Positions 1 through 7,187 of a stretch of 14,089 bases of DNA are shown piece after piece (position 1 is the stretch's first letter; the number at the start of each line of letters is the position of its first letter). A program made the translations under genes and the position numbers. The stretch is from assembly GCA_910588195.1 (NCBI GenBank), contig CAJUPN010000017.1:1-14089 (forward strand), written 5' to 3'. Origin of the DNA: an uncultured Bacilli bacterium. GTDB taxonomy: Bacteria; Bacillota_I; Bacilli_A; RF39; UBA660. The notes below the pieces were generated by a model. That model was not told the DNA's origin, did no database searches, and saw nothing but the letters and a program-made list of their open reading frames with translations.

Positions 1-5
1 AAAAA

Positions 6-20
6 GAGCCTTATAGGCTC
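6..20. repeat. Short inverted repeat near the window start
   Basis: Five perfectly paired bases (GAGCC/GGCTC) enclose a TTATA loop. Five A residues precede it and no T-run follows. A transcript read on the minus strand would therefore end in a hairpin plus five U, the shape of a minus-strand or bidirectional terminator, although no minus-strand gene is visible here. It could equally be part of a leader whose start lies outside the window. Confidence 0.4.
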
Positions 21-24
21 AGAG

Positions 25-58
25 AAAACTACGTATTTAATGCGTAGTTTTTATTTTT
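25..58 (+). terminator. Intrinsic terminator or attenuator just ahead of the rel-like gene
   Basis: AAAACTACG (25-33) pairs perfectly with CGTAGTTTT (43-51). The stem may extend by a wobble and an A-T pair towards a TTTAA loop, and a T-rich tail runs to 58. The ribosome binding site of the next gene starts at once (59-65). It may simply end an upstream gene outside the window. Because no clear promoter fits between it and the next start codon, it could instead attenuate read-through into that gene. Confidence 0.65.
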
Positions 59-70
59 AGGAGGTAAGTT

Positions 71-1513
71 ATGGGAATTGAAGAATTATTGAGCATAGTA
101 AAAGACTATGCCCCAAAAGATAAGGAATTTATTATTCGTGCTTATGAATTCGCAAGTGAAGTTCATCGAGGTGTCAAACGTAAAAGTGGAGAACCTTACA
201 TAATTCATCCAATTGCAGTAGCTTGTATTACTGCTAGAATGTACGCCGATGTTGATACAATTGTTGCTTGTATTTTACATGACGTAATAGAAGATGGGGA
301 CATAACAAAAGATGATTTAGCTAGAATATTTAATCCTACAGTAGCAATGCTTGTTGATGGTGTTAGTAAATTACCTAAATTCAGTATTAATAACAGTAAA
401 ATTGAAACTGATAATTTTAACTTAAGCAAATTATTTAGAGGGTTAGTTACTGATATTAGAATAATAATTATAAAATTAGCTGATAGATTACATAATATGA
501 GAACTTTAGAATTTCATACCCCAGAAAAACAAATTGAAAATGCTAGAGAAACTAAATCAATCTATGTTCGTTTAGCTGCCTTAATTGGTGCCTATAGAAT
601 TAAGCAAGAATTAGATGATTATTCATTTAAATATCTTGATCCTATCCACTATCAAGAAATGCAAAATTTAATTACAAAATTAAAATTGGATAATTTTGAT
701 ATTATTGAAGAATCAATTTGTGGAATATCACAATTATTAAATTCTAGATCTGTTCCTTTTGAAGTCAAGCTTAGGATAAAGAGTCTATATAGCTTATATG
801 AAAAATTACAAAAATATGAAACATACAATGATATTCATGATATTTTTTCTATCAATTTTATACTTAACGATGTAAATGTTTGTTATATGTTAAATAATGA
901 AATATCTGATCTTTATCCAATTATTCCAAGCAAAAGTAAAGATTATATTGCTAAACCTAAACATAATTTATATTCTGCTCTTCATACTTCTATTTTTGCA
1001 AGAAATAATCATATGTTGCAATTCCAAGTCACTACAAAAGAAAGAGACTTTATTAATACCCATGGTTTAACTGCTTTTTGGGAATTACAAAAATTTAACT
1101 ATGCTCCAAAACAAATGCAAGAAAATGTTAGTAAAATGCCTTTTTATTGTTTTATAAAAGAGCTCTTTGGAGATGAGTTAGATAACTCTCAAATCAATAA
1201 AGAAGTAACCGAAGATATTTTAGCAGCGACTTTAACAATATATACTCCAAGTGGGGATATAATAGAATTACCAGCTGGTTCAACTCCTATTGATTTTGCT
1301 TACAAAATTCATGAAGATATAGGTAATTGGATAACTGGAGCTTGTGTAAACGGAGTAAAAGTTAGATTAGATCACCAATTAAGAAATCGTGACATTGTTC
1401 AAATAGAATTCTCTAAAGATTTTATCGGTCCAAGAGAAAATTTTGAAACCATGTGTAAAACTAATAGAGCAAAAAGAAAAATTAAAGAACTAAGAAATCG
1501 AAAGCTAAAGTGA
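71..1513 (+). CDS. rel: RelA/SpoT-family (p)ppGpp hydrolase-type protein, C-terminally short
   Basis: This 480-aa cytoplasmic protein belongs to the RelA/SpoT alarmone family. Residues about 20-180 form the HD hydrolase domain, with R37 in the RKSGEP segment, H46, the H70-D71 pair followed by E74-D75, and D138 in an ADRLHNMRTL motif. All metal and hydrolysis residues I know of are present, so ppGpp breakdown is likely. Residues about 225-340 match the synthetase domain (R235, K237, D257, the KDYIA-x-PK segment, Y301 and H305). However, the E-V-Q-I-R-T motif reads Q317-F-Q-V-T-T, so the catalytic Glu and the Arg are replaced, and the AVRV Arg is N262. Synthesis is probably lost. A TGS domain covers about 385-447. 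The protein ends after a family-like KTNRAKRKIKEL segment, without the long helical, zinc-finger and ACT regions of about 730-aa Rel proteins. The start has AGGAGGT five bases upstream. A hydrolase-only role is inferred. Confidence 0.88.
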   Translation: MGIEELLSIVKDYAPKDKEFIIRAYEFASEVHRGVKRKSGEPYIIHPIAVACITARMYADVDTIVACILHDVIEDGDITKDDLARIFNPTVAMLVDGVSKLPKFSINNSKIETDNFNLSKLFRGLVTDIRIIIIKLADRLHNMRTLEFHTPEKQIENARETKSIYVRLAALIGAYRIKQELDDYSFKYLDPIHYQEMQNLITKLKLDNFDIIEESICGISQLLNSRSVPFEVKLRIKSLYSLYEKLQKYETYNDIHDIFSINFILNDVNVCYMLNNEISDLYPIIPSKSKDYIAKPKHNLYSALHTSIFARNNHMLQFQVTTKERDFINTHGLTAFWELQKFNYAPKQMQENVSKMPFYCFIKELFGDELDNSQINKEVTEDILAATLTIYTPSGDIIELPAGSTPIDFAYKIHEDIGNWITGACVNGVKVRLDHQLRNRDIVQIEFSKDFIGPRENFETMCKTNRAKRKIKELRNRKLK

Positions 1514-1535
1514 TGTAAACTTTAGTCTTTTTTTT
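1504..1535 (+). terminator. Intrinsic terminator of the rel-like gene
   Basis: CTAAAGT (1505-1511) pairs with ACTTTAG (1519-1525), with a G-T pair added at the base, followed by TC and eight T. The last sense codons lie in the left arm and the TGA stop straddles the arm and the loop, so the terminator overlaps the end of the coding sequence. Confidence 0.85.
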
Positions 1536-1597
1536 GACGATTTACCTCAGTTATTGAGTGAATGTCTTTGATAGCCTATATACTTTAATTCATTATT

Positions 1598-1606
1598 TGG
1601 TATATT
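1598..1606 (+). promoter_or_regulatory. Putative extended -10 promoter of the XRE regulator
   Basis: TGGTATATT is a TGn extended -10 with five of six matches to TATAAT. No good -35 stands 17 bases upstream (ATATAC at 1578-1583). The expected start near 1613 would leave a leader of about 17 nt beginning just before the GGAGG at 1618-1622. Placement right after a terminator and right before a Shine-Dalgarno supports it, but base composition makes chance matches common. Confidence 0.4.
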
Positions 1607-1629
1607 ATTTTAGGATTGGAGGAATTTTA

Positions 1630-2679
1630 ATGATAGATCAAGAAAAAGTTGGAAAATTTATTGCTGACTTGAGAAAAGAAAAAGGCTTAACACAAGATGA
1701 TTTAGCAGAGAAAATATTTGTAGGTAGAGAAGCCATTAGTAAATGGGAAAGAGGTGTATGCATTCCAGGTCAAACTATTCTTTTATCTTTAAGTGAAGAA
1801 TTTAATGTTTCTATAAACGAAATACTTTATGGAGAACGTAAAAACAATAAGAATAGCAAGGTAGTAGAAAATACCTCATTCAATTGGTTTTTATTGCAAT
1901 TAAAAAGAATTAAGAAATATATTGTAATAGCTTTTATATTTTTCTTAGCTTGTTTCACTATCATATATTTTGTTCAAGATTATAACTCTTTTAAAATTTT
2001 AACTACATATGTAAATGGTGATAGTTTTACTGTTAATAAAGGATTAATAGTTAGATGTCGTGAAAAATTATATTTTCAATTTGGAAGTGTTATTAATCAT
2101 ACTGATTATGATATTACTAGTATAAATCTTTACTATGGAGCAGATGAAAATAAAATTAAACTTGCAAGTGGTAGTAATATAAATGATATTGTTGTTAATA
2201 AAAATGATTTAGAAAAATCAACTAATAAAAGTATTAAAGATATCTATAATAATCTATATCTAGAGATTAATACAGATGAGTTAACAGAGTTATATAAAGT
2301 TAATGTGACAGTGGATTTTAGAGCAACTTTATTTAAAAATGAAGAAGAAAAGACAACTACTGAAGCTCATATAGAACCATATTCAAATGACTTTAATAAT
2401 AATAAAGATATAAGAGATAAATTTGTACTTATAAAAGGTGAATATGTTTATGAATTTAATTATAAAGATAAAAAATATAAATGTATTTTAGAAGAAAACA
2501 CAATTAATCTTAAAACTACAAAATATGTATTAACATATAGAATAGACGATGAATCCATTAAAATAAATTCAAGTAAGAAAAATATAGTATTTAATACTAA
2601 GAGTAACATGTGTGAAAGTGATAATTGTGAAGACTATATGAATATCATTAATATGTTTGTTAATAATGTGATTAGTTAA
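1630..2679 (+). CDS. Membrane-anchored XRE-family HTH regulator with extracytoplasmic domain
   Basis: I place the start at ATG 1630, seven bases after GGAGG (1618-1622). An upstream GTG at 1558 would add 24 residues but lacks a binding site and precedes the likely promoter. The 349-aa protein has an N-terminal XRE/HTH_3 DNA-binding domain (about 6-68), with the typical LRKEKGLTQDDLAEK and AISKWERG segments and a C-terminal helix ending near NEILYGER. A basic stretch (KRIKK, 92-96) then leads into one transmembrane helix (about 97-115). By the positive-inside rule the HTH is cytoplasmic and the last 230 residues are outside. The outer part is rich in Asn, Lys and predicted strands and matches no family I know. 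It contains a C-x4-C pair (C328, C333) near the end. The architecture suggests a one-component transmembrane sensor-regulator. Ligand and targets are unknown; the secreted protein gene next to it is a candidate target by position only. Confidence 0.82.
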   Translation: MIDQEKVGKFIADLRKEKGLTQDDLAEKIFVGREAISKWERGVCIPGQTILLSLSEEFNVSINEILYGERKNNKNSKVVENTSFNWFLLQLKRIKKYIVIAFIFFLACFTIIYFVQDYNSFKILTTYVNGDSFTVNKGLIVRCREKLYFQFGSVINHTDYDITSINLYYGADENKIKLASGSNINDIVVNKNDLEKSTNKSIKDIYNNLYLEINTDELTELYKVNVTVDFRATLFKNEEEKTTTEAHIEPYSNDFNNNKDIRDKFVLIKGEYVYEFNYKDKKYKCILEENTINLKTTKYVLTYRIDDESIKINSSKKNIVFNTKSNMCESDNCEDYMNIINMFVNNVIS

Positions 2680-2681
2680 CT

Positions 2682-2700
2682 GGACGCACCAAGTCCTTTT
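2682..2700 (+). terminator. Weak terminator-like hairpin after the XRE regulator
   Basis: A four-base GC-rich stem GGAC/GTCC (2682-2685 with 2693-2696), a seven-base loop and four T. The stem is short, so it may only partly stop transcription and let some read-through reach the secreted protein gene. Confidence 0.4.
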
Positions 2701-2743
2701 ATAAAAATTTAAAAGTCATTAGCATTAATGTTGGAGGGATAAT

Positions 2744-3496
2744 ATGAGAAAGAGATTATTAGGTGTTATGATTATTGCTTTATCTTTATTTTCAATTAAT
2801 GTTAAAGCTGATGCTTATTATAAAAATGAAAACGGTCTTGAATTAACTGAGTTTCAATATAAAGTCTTAGTAGATATGTTCAGTGAAGAAAAAATAGAAG
2901 AATTTACTGAAGAAGATTATGATGCATTACATGTAGAAAGAATGATAGAAGGAAAATACAAATATAAAGTAGAAGAATTTGAAACTCCAGAAGAATCATA
3001 TCCAGGGGGATTAGTTCCATATGTTTTTCATGAAACTCCTTCAAAAAAGTTAACAATGGCAGTATTTAACAATGGCGATTTTTGTACTATTACGTTAACG
3101 GTACATTGGAAAAAACCTCCGGTTGTTGCCAGTTATGATGTTATTGGTATAAGAGTTGCCAATTCTATGATTTATGATGATACTAACTCTTTTGACGCAA
3201 AAATGGATGGAAAAGTTACAACTTCTTATGCAAGAGCAGTAAAAACAGAACTTGGTTTAGCAGATGTATTTAAAATAACAAATGGAATTAGTTATGCATC
3301 TCTAGATACAAAAGTTAGAAAAACTAATAATGGAGTAGTTTATGGTAGTTATCAACATGCAACTAAAGCAATTACATTAACAAATGCAAGTAACTTCACT
3401 TTTGCTGGAACAGGATATGGTTCAGTATTCCTATGGCCATCAAGTATCAAAGGTACTTATGATAATATGAGTGGAGTATACGATACTCTATATTAA
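2744..3496 (+). CDS. Secreted protein of unknown function
   Basis: The 250-aa product starts with a typical Sec signal peptide: MRKR, a hydrophobic core (residues 5-18), and an A-D-A site at 22-24 suggesting signal peptidase I cleavage before Y25. No lipobox, transmembrane helix or sortase motif is seen, so it is probably released outside the cell. Mature residues about 30-65 (GLELTEFQYKVL, then FSEEKIEEFTEEDYDAL) resemble a short helical segment I recall at the N-terminus of many uncharacterised secreted Bacillota proteins. Residues about 98-250 look strand-rich with many Thr, Ser, Gly and aromatic residues and few charges, suggesting a beta-sandwich. There are no catalytic motifs I can name. 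GGAGGG lies five bases before the ATG. It follows the membrane XRE gene by 64 bases and is closed by a strong terminator. Secretion is well supported; function is not. Confidence 0.8.
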   Translation: MRKRLLGVMIIALSLFSINVKADAYYKNENGLELTEFQYKVLVDMFSEEKIEEFTEEDYDALHVERMIEGKYKYKVEEFETPEESYPGGLVPYVFHETPSKKLTMAVFNNGDFCTITLTVHWKKPPVVASYDVIGIRVANSMIYDDTNSFDAKMDGKVTTSYARAVKTELGLADVFKITNGISYASLDTKVRKTNNGVVYGSYQHATKAITLTNASNFTFAGTGYGSVFLWPSSIKGTYDNMSGVYDTLY

Positions 3497-3530
3497 TTAA
3501 ATAAAATAAAGCAAAATAATCATAACACCA

Positions 3531-3557
3531 AGAGTACAGTCAAATGACTGTGCTTTT
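3531..3557 (+). terminator. Strong intrinsic terminator after the secreted protein gene
   Basis: ACAGTC (3536-3541) pairs with GACTGT (3546-3551) around an AAAT loop. The stem extends outward with wobble pairs through AGAGT/GCTTT to about eleven pairs and ends in TTTT. It separates the secreted protein gene from the AAA+ cluster. Confidence 0.8.
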
Positions 3558-3570
3558 AATTTGGTAAAAT

Positions 3571-3598
3571 TTGCGAAAATAAAAATATATGCTATAAT
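3571..3598 (+). promoter_or_regulatory. Promoter of the AAA+ gene cluster
   Basis: TTGCGA (3571-3576, four of six matches to TTGACA), a 16-base spacer and a perfect TATAAT (3593-3598) preceded by TGC, giving an extended -10. The start is expected near 3605, leaving a leader of about 65 nt before ATG 3669. It directly follows a strong terminator, as expected for a sigma-A-type promoter opening a new operon. Confidence 0.65.
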
Positions 3599-3668
3599 AA
3601 CACTCAATCTTTTTGAAGAATATTTTGAGCTATCAGTTTAAAAAATGAATATTGAAGGGGATAAAAAT

Positions 3669-4916
3669 ATGGATGCACTAGATATAGAAATATCTCAAAT
3701 TAAAAATCTAAATATGATTTATTTATATAATATCGATAATGCTCTATCTAATAGAGAAAGAAAATACATTGGTCTACAAGTAACGTATAATAATCATAAA
3801 AGTAAAATTGATTTAGATTTTAAAGATAAACATTTTGCAGATTTATTAAAGAAAGTAATGTATCGATACAATCAAGAAAAGGATAAAAGAAACATTGTTC
3901 TTTTAGGTGATTTATCAGAAGTTCTTTTTGAAGATGACGAAATTCTAGAAACAGCTTTAAAACGTAATGAATTTAATTCTACTGGAAGAAAAGTGTTTGG
4001 ATCAATGAAAGAATTAATAAAACCATTCTTACCTTATTTAAAAGAAATAATAACACTTGTTCTTACTCACATAAGAGGATTTGATGGAATAGAGATACAA
4101 GAAATAACAGGATATAATAAAAGATTTATTGTACATTATTCTATTGTCGGAATAAAAAAAGAATTTCCTATAACTTTATATTTTAGTGATGAGAATACTT
4201 TGAATTTTCAAATTGGTTTTATTGAAGGAAAAAGTATTGGAATATCTGGCTATATAAATAATGAAATTGATAAAGTTAGCTATAACTTTAATCATCCATA
4301 TGAAAGATATAAAGGAAACTTTGAATATGATTTAAAAGCTAAGACAGTAGAAAAAAATATTTTACTTGATGGTGTACCTATTTATGAGTCTAATGAAAGT
4401 GATACAATAACAAAAGAAGATGCAGAAGTTATTAAGTTTTATTTAGAATTATTTGAGATAGAATTTAATGGTGAAGTTTTAAAAACGGATGATAATAATT
4501 TTCTTTTAGGAACAAAAATATCTGGATATACAAATTTAGAATCTAAAGTTACAAAAGATACAGCTATTCAAATATTTATAAGTGATGATGGAGTTTATTT
4601 AAAATATAGAGTAAAAAATTGTCTAAATAAATTAAAATATAAAATTGATATTCCACTTGATTTTGAAGATTATGAAATAACTTTAAAAAGAATCGACATT
4701 AATAATCGAAAACGTCTTATTGTTGAATGTATTACAACAAATAATATAGGAAAAAAATATGACTATGTAGTTTATGAAACTGATAATATAGATTTTAAAC
4801 ATCCATTTGAAATTAAAGGAAAAGAAATATTAGAAGGAGAAATAAAATCTCTTTATGATATAGAAAAAAAACTTATAAGAAAAGAAGTACATAAAGTTGA
4901 AGGGGGAGAAAACTAA
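3669..4916 (+). CDS. Uncharacterised 415-aa protein, first gene of the AAA+ cluster
   Basis: I do not recognise this family. The start at ATG 3669 is preferred because AAGGGG (3655-3660) sits eight bases upstream; an in-frame ATG at 3645 would add eight residues but has no binding site. The protein has no signal peptide or convincing transmembrane helix and is probably cytoplasmic. Residues about 1-135 are mixed and then helical (a short helix at 53-70, a hydrophobic LIKPFLPYLKEIITLVLTHI stretch at 116-135). From about 140 the sequence alternates short hydrophobic strands with polar turns, suggesting two or more beta domains separated by an acidic helix near 248-263. The C-terminal 25 residues are charged and helical. 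The TAA overlaps the start of the AAA+ gene (TAATG), so the two are translationally coupled. Its position suggests a subunit, adaptor or substrate of the ATPase; this is inference. Confidence 0.75.
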   Translation: MDALDIEISQIKNLNMIYLYNIDNALSNRERKYIGLQVTYNNHKSKIDLDFKDKHFADLLKKVMYRYNQEKDKRNIVLLGDLSEVLFEDDEILETALKRNEFNSTGRKVFGSMKELIKPFLPYLKEIITLVLTHIRGFDGIEIQEITGYNKRFIVHYSIVGIKKEFPITLYFSDENTLNFQIGFIEGKSIGISGYINNEIDKVSYNFNHPYERYKGNFEYDLKAKTVEKNILLDGVPIYESNESDTITKEDAEVIKFYLELFEIEFNGEVLKTDDNNFLLGTKISGYTNLESKVTKDTAIQIFISDDGVYLKYRVKNCLNKLKYKIDIPLDFEDYEITLKRIDINNRKRLIVECITTNNIGKKYDYVVYETDNIDFKHPFEIKGKEILEGEIKSLYDIEKKLIRKEVHKVEGGEN

Positions 4917-7168
4917 TGGCACTTTTTGATAAAACAAAAAATAATACTTATGAAAGAAAAATAAAAATTTTAAGAGATAAAACTAATTTTAATTTAAAAG
5001 GAGAAAAAATATTGAATTTATATTCCAGTCTTGGAAATGAAGATTTGTTTTTTCAAGTTGCTAATATTATAGTTGATAATGATCAACTTAGTAAAAAGAA
5101 TGAAGATCGTTTTTTAATCGTGTTAAAAAATTTTATTGATATGCATAGTTATATAACTGAAAGCGATACTTATTTACGTGTAGTGAAACTATTAACTCAA
5201 TGTCCAGATATTCTAATAACTGATATTATTCCTAAAATATCTTATACTTTTACAAATCAAGAAATAATTTACAAAGTTTTACTATATCTTTTTAATTTAC
5301 TAAAAAACAATGATAACTCAATTAATATAGATGATTTTTCAAATATTGAGGCTGCTTTTTCTTATTTAATAGCTGCTAGAAAATATTATGTAGATGATCA
5401 AAGTTTATTTGCAACGTTTATTAGTTACATTGAAACTTTAGGAGTAAATAAATTAAAATATGCAGATAAAGAAGAAATAGATAAAATTACAAAAGAATTT
5501 TTAGATGAAGATAAAAAATCTAATGGAATCTATGACATAAGCCAAGAAGAACTTGAATATATGAGTAGAAAAGCTTCTGAACTTGGAATAACACGTTCGC
5601 AATTAGAAACTTTATTAAAAGTATCTGAGGATAATATTAAAAATACAAAAACAGTTTATAATACATTGAGAGATGAAGCAATAGAATCTGCTAATATGAC
5701 TTATGAAGATTTACAAACAAAAATAACTAATATTATTAATAATTTTAGTTCAACATTTAATGAATTAAAAGGACAAGTAAGAAGAGATATGAAAGATGAT
5801 GGCAGATTATTAATAGAAGCTTTTGAAAAAGAATTAAATCAGAAAAAAGAAGAATTAGTTAATTTAATATCAGAATTAAGCATTGAATGTAGAGACTATC
5901 AAAAATCTATTAATAATCTAAAAAGAGATCAAAGTAGTGTACTTAGTGATATTAATAGTTATATTGAAAACAGCCAAGCTTTAAAAAACTTAGTTGATAG
6001 AACATCACATGATAATGACTTTATGAAAAAGCTTGATTTGGTAAAATCTGTTGCCGATTATCTTGAACAAAATGGTGGACTTACTAAAGTGACTCAAGTA
6101 GGTTCTAGTGAATCAAATCAATCAGAAAGAATTATAGTACCTCCAGCTAACAAAATAATTATCCAATCACAAGGTGAGGCAGACAAGCCAGTGGATTTAA
6201 CACCAATTTATTATTTCGATGCTAGTACTGAATACAGGAAAAGATTTGATAAATTGATGGAGAAGAAAAAAGAAATGGAAGCTAGAGGTGAAATATTTAA
6301 TGAATGTTTTGATGATGTTTTAGCAATCGTTATTCACAACAATGTTCCATATATCTATGGACCATCAGGAACTGGAAAAACTTATTTAGTTGAAAAACAA
6401 TTATCAAAAATTTTAGAACTTCCTGTTGTTAGTAGTCATTATGTTTCTTACGAACAAGATATTTTAGGTTATAATAATGCAGGTAATGGTGAATATGTTC
6501 CAACTAACTTTTATCGTTCATTCCGTTCTGGTGGAATAGTACTTTATGATGAATTAGATTGTTCAAATCCACGTCCTACAACTATTTTAAATGGTTTCTT
6601 AAAAGGACAAGCTCAAGCACCTTATACGTTCCCTAATGGAGTATCAGTGCCAAGACATCCAAACTTCCGTATTATAGGTGCTGGAAATACTACAGGTGAA
6701 GGAAGAACTGTTGAATATTCTGCAAGACAAAAACTTGATGAATCACAATTACAAAGAGTTTATGCTGTAGAATGCGACTATGACGAAAGAGTTGAAAAAA
6801 ATATTTTTGCAGGAAGAGAAGGATGGTTATTATTTTCAAAAACTTTCCGTGATGCTATAAATAATATTCGTCTATCTAATGAAGTTTCTTTAAATTCTAC
6901 TGGAGTATTTACCACAAGAGATGCTAGTGAAATTGTTGAATATTTAAATGATGGTGCATTTGATTATAAAAAAATAATTAAATATAAATTTGTTCAAACA
7001 AAAGGTGTTGATTATTTAAGGTTAATTTATGGGAATATGGAGAAATTATATTCTGGAATTAGTAGTGAACAAGCTAATAAAGAATATCAAGAGTTATTTA
7101 ATGAATTTGGTAGACAAATAGAAGCAAAAGCTAAAAAGTTAAGTCTTGGCATGCCTACTAGGAAATAG
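4916..7168 (+). CDS. AAA+ ATPase, CobS/MoxR-like (AAA_5), with long helical N-terminus
   Basis: The 750-aa protein carries an AAA+ module at about 460-680: Walker A GPSGTGKT (482-489), Walker B IVLYDELD (541-548; D545, E546), sensor 1 Asn591 in GAGNTT, an Arg-finger candidate R614 in LDESQLQR, and R668 in FTTRDA resembling sensor 2. The segment between Walker A and B (YEQDILGY, then GEYVPTNFYRSFRSGG) and the SARQKLDESQLQR segment resemble phage and bacterial CobS-like/AAA_5 ATPases, which act as ring-shaped remodelling enzymes. The N-terminal 200 residues look like a helical repeat; 205-350 is charged and likely coiled coil; 390-430 is a Ser/Gln-rich linker. That extension is far longer than in MoxR or CobS proteins (about 300-350 aa). 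Start ATG overlaps the upstream stop by one base, with AGGGGGA upstream. The next gene begins 19 bases downstream. ATPase activity is well supported; the substrate is unknown. Confidence 0.88.
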   Translation: MALFDKTKNNTYERKIKILRDKTNFNLKGEKILNLYSSLGNEDLFFQVANIIVDNDQLSKKNEDRFLIVLKNFIDMHSYITESDTYLRVVKLLTQCPDILITDIIPKISYTFTNQEIIYKVLLYLFNLLKNNDNSINIDDFSNIEAAFSYLIAARKYYVDDQSLFATFISYIETLGVNKLKYADKEEIDKITKEFLDEDKKSNGIYDISQEELEYMSRKASELGITRSQLETLLKVSEDNIKNTKTVYNTLRDEAIESANMTYEDLQTKITNIINNFSSTFNELKGQVRRDMKDDGRLLIEAFEKELNQKKEELVNLISELSIECRDYQKSINNLKRDQSSVLSDINSYIENSQALKNLVDRTSHDNDFMKKLDLVKSVADYLEQNGGLTKVTQVGSSESNQSERIIVPPANKIIIQSQGEADKPVDLTPIYYFDASTEYRKRFDKLMEKKKEMEARGEIFNECFDDVLAIVIHNNVPYIYGPSGTGKTYLVEKQLSKILELPVVSSHYVSYEQDILGYNNAGNGEYVPTNFYRSFRSGGIVLYDELDCSNPRPTTILNGFLKGQAQAPYTFPNGVSVPRHPNFRIIGAGNTTGEGRTVEYSARQKLDESQLQRVYAVECDYDERVEKNIFAGREGWLLFSKTFRDAINNIRLSNEVSLNSTGVFTTRDASEIVEYLNDGAFDYKKIIKYKFVQTKGVDYLRLIYGNMEKLYSGISSEQANKEYQELFNEFGRQIEAKAKKLSLGMPTRK

Positions 7169-7187
7169 AAAATAAAGAGTAAAAATA

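Noticed and set aside
205..429. Open frame on the minus strand inside the rel-like gene
   Set aside because: It is fully covered by a clear HD-domain coding frame and its low-complexity Leu/Ile/Ser product reflects the antisense of that gene.
1558..1629. N-terminal extension of the XRE regulator from a GTG
   Set aside because: No Shine-Dalgarno precedes the GTG, while ATG 1630 has GGAGG at seven bases and starts at the usual point for an XRE domain.
3601..3668. Possible structured leader (CTCAA/TTGAG repeat) before the AAA+ cluster
   Set aside because: The stems are short and AU-only apart from a few pairs, with no T-run or riboswitch-like core; chance folding is as likely.
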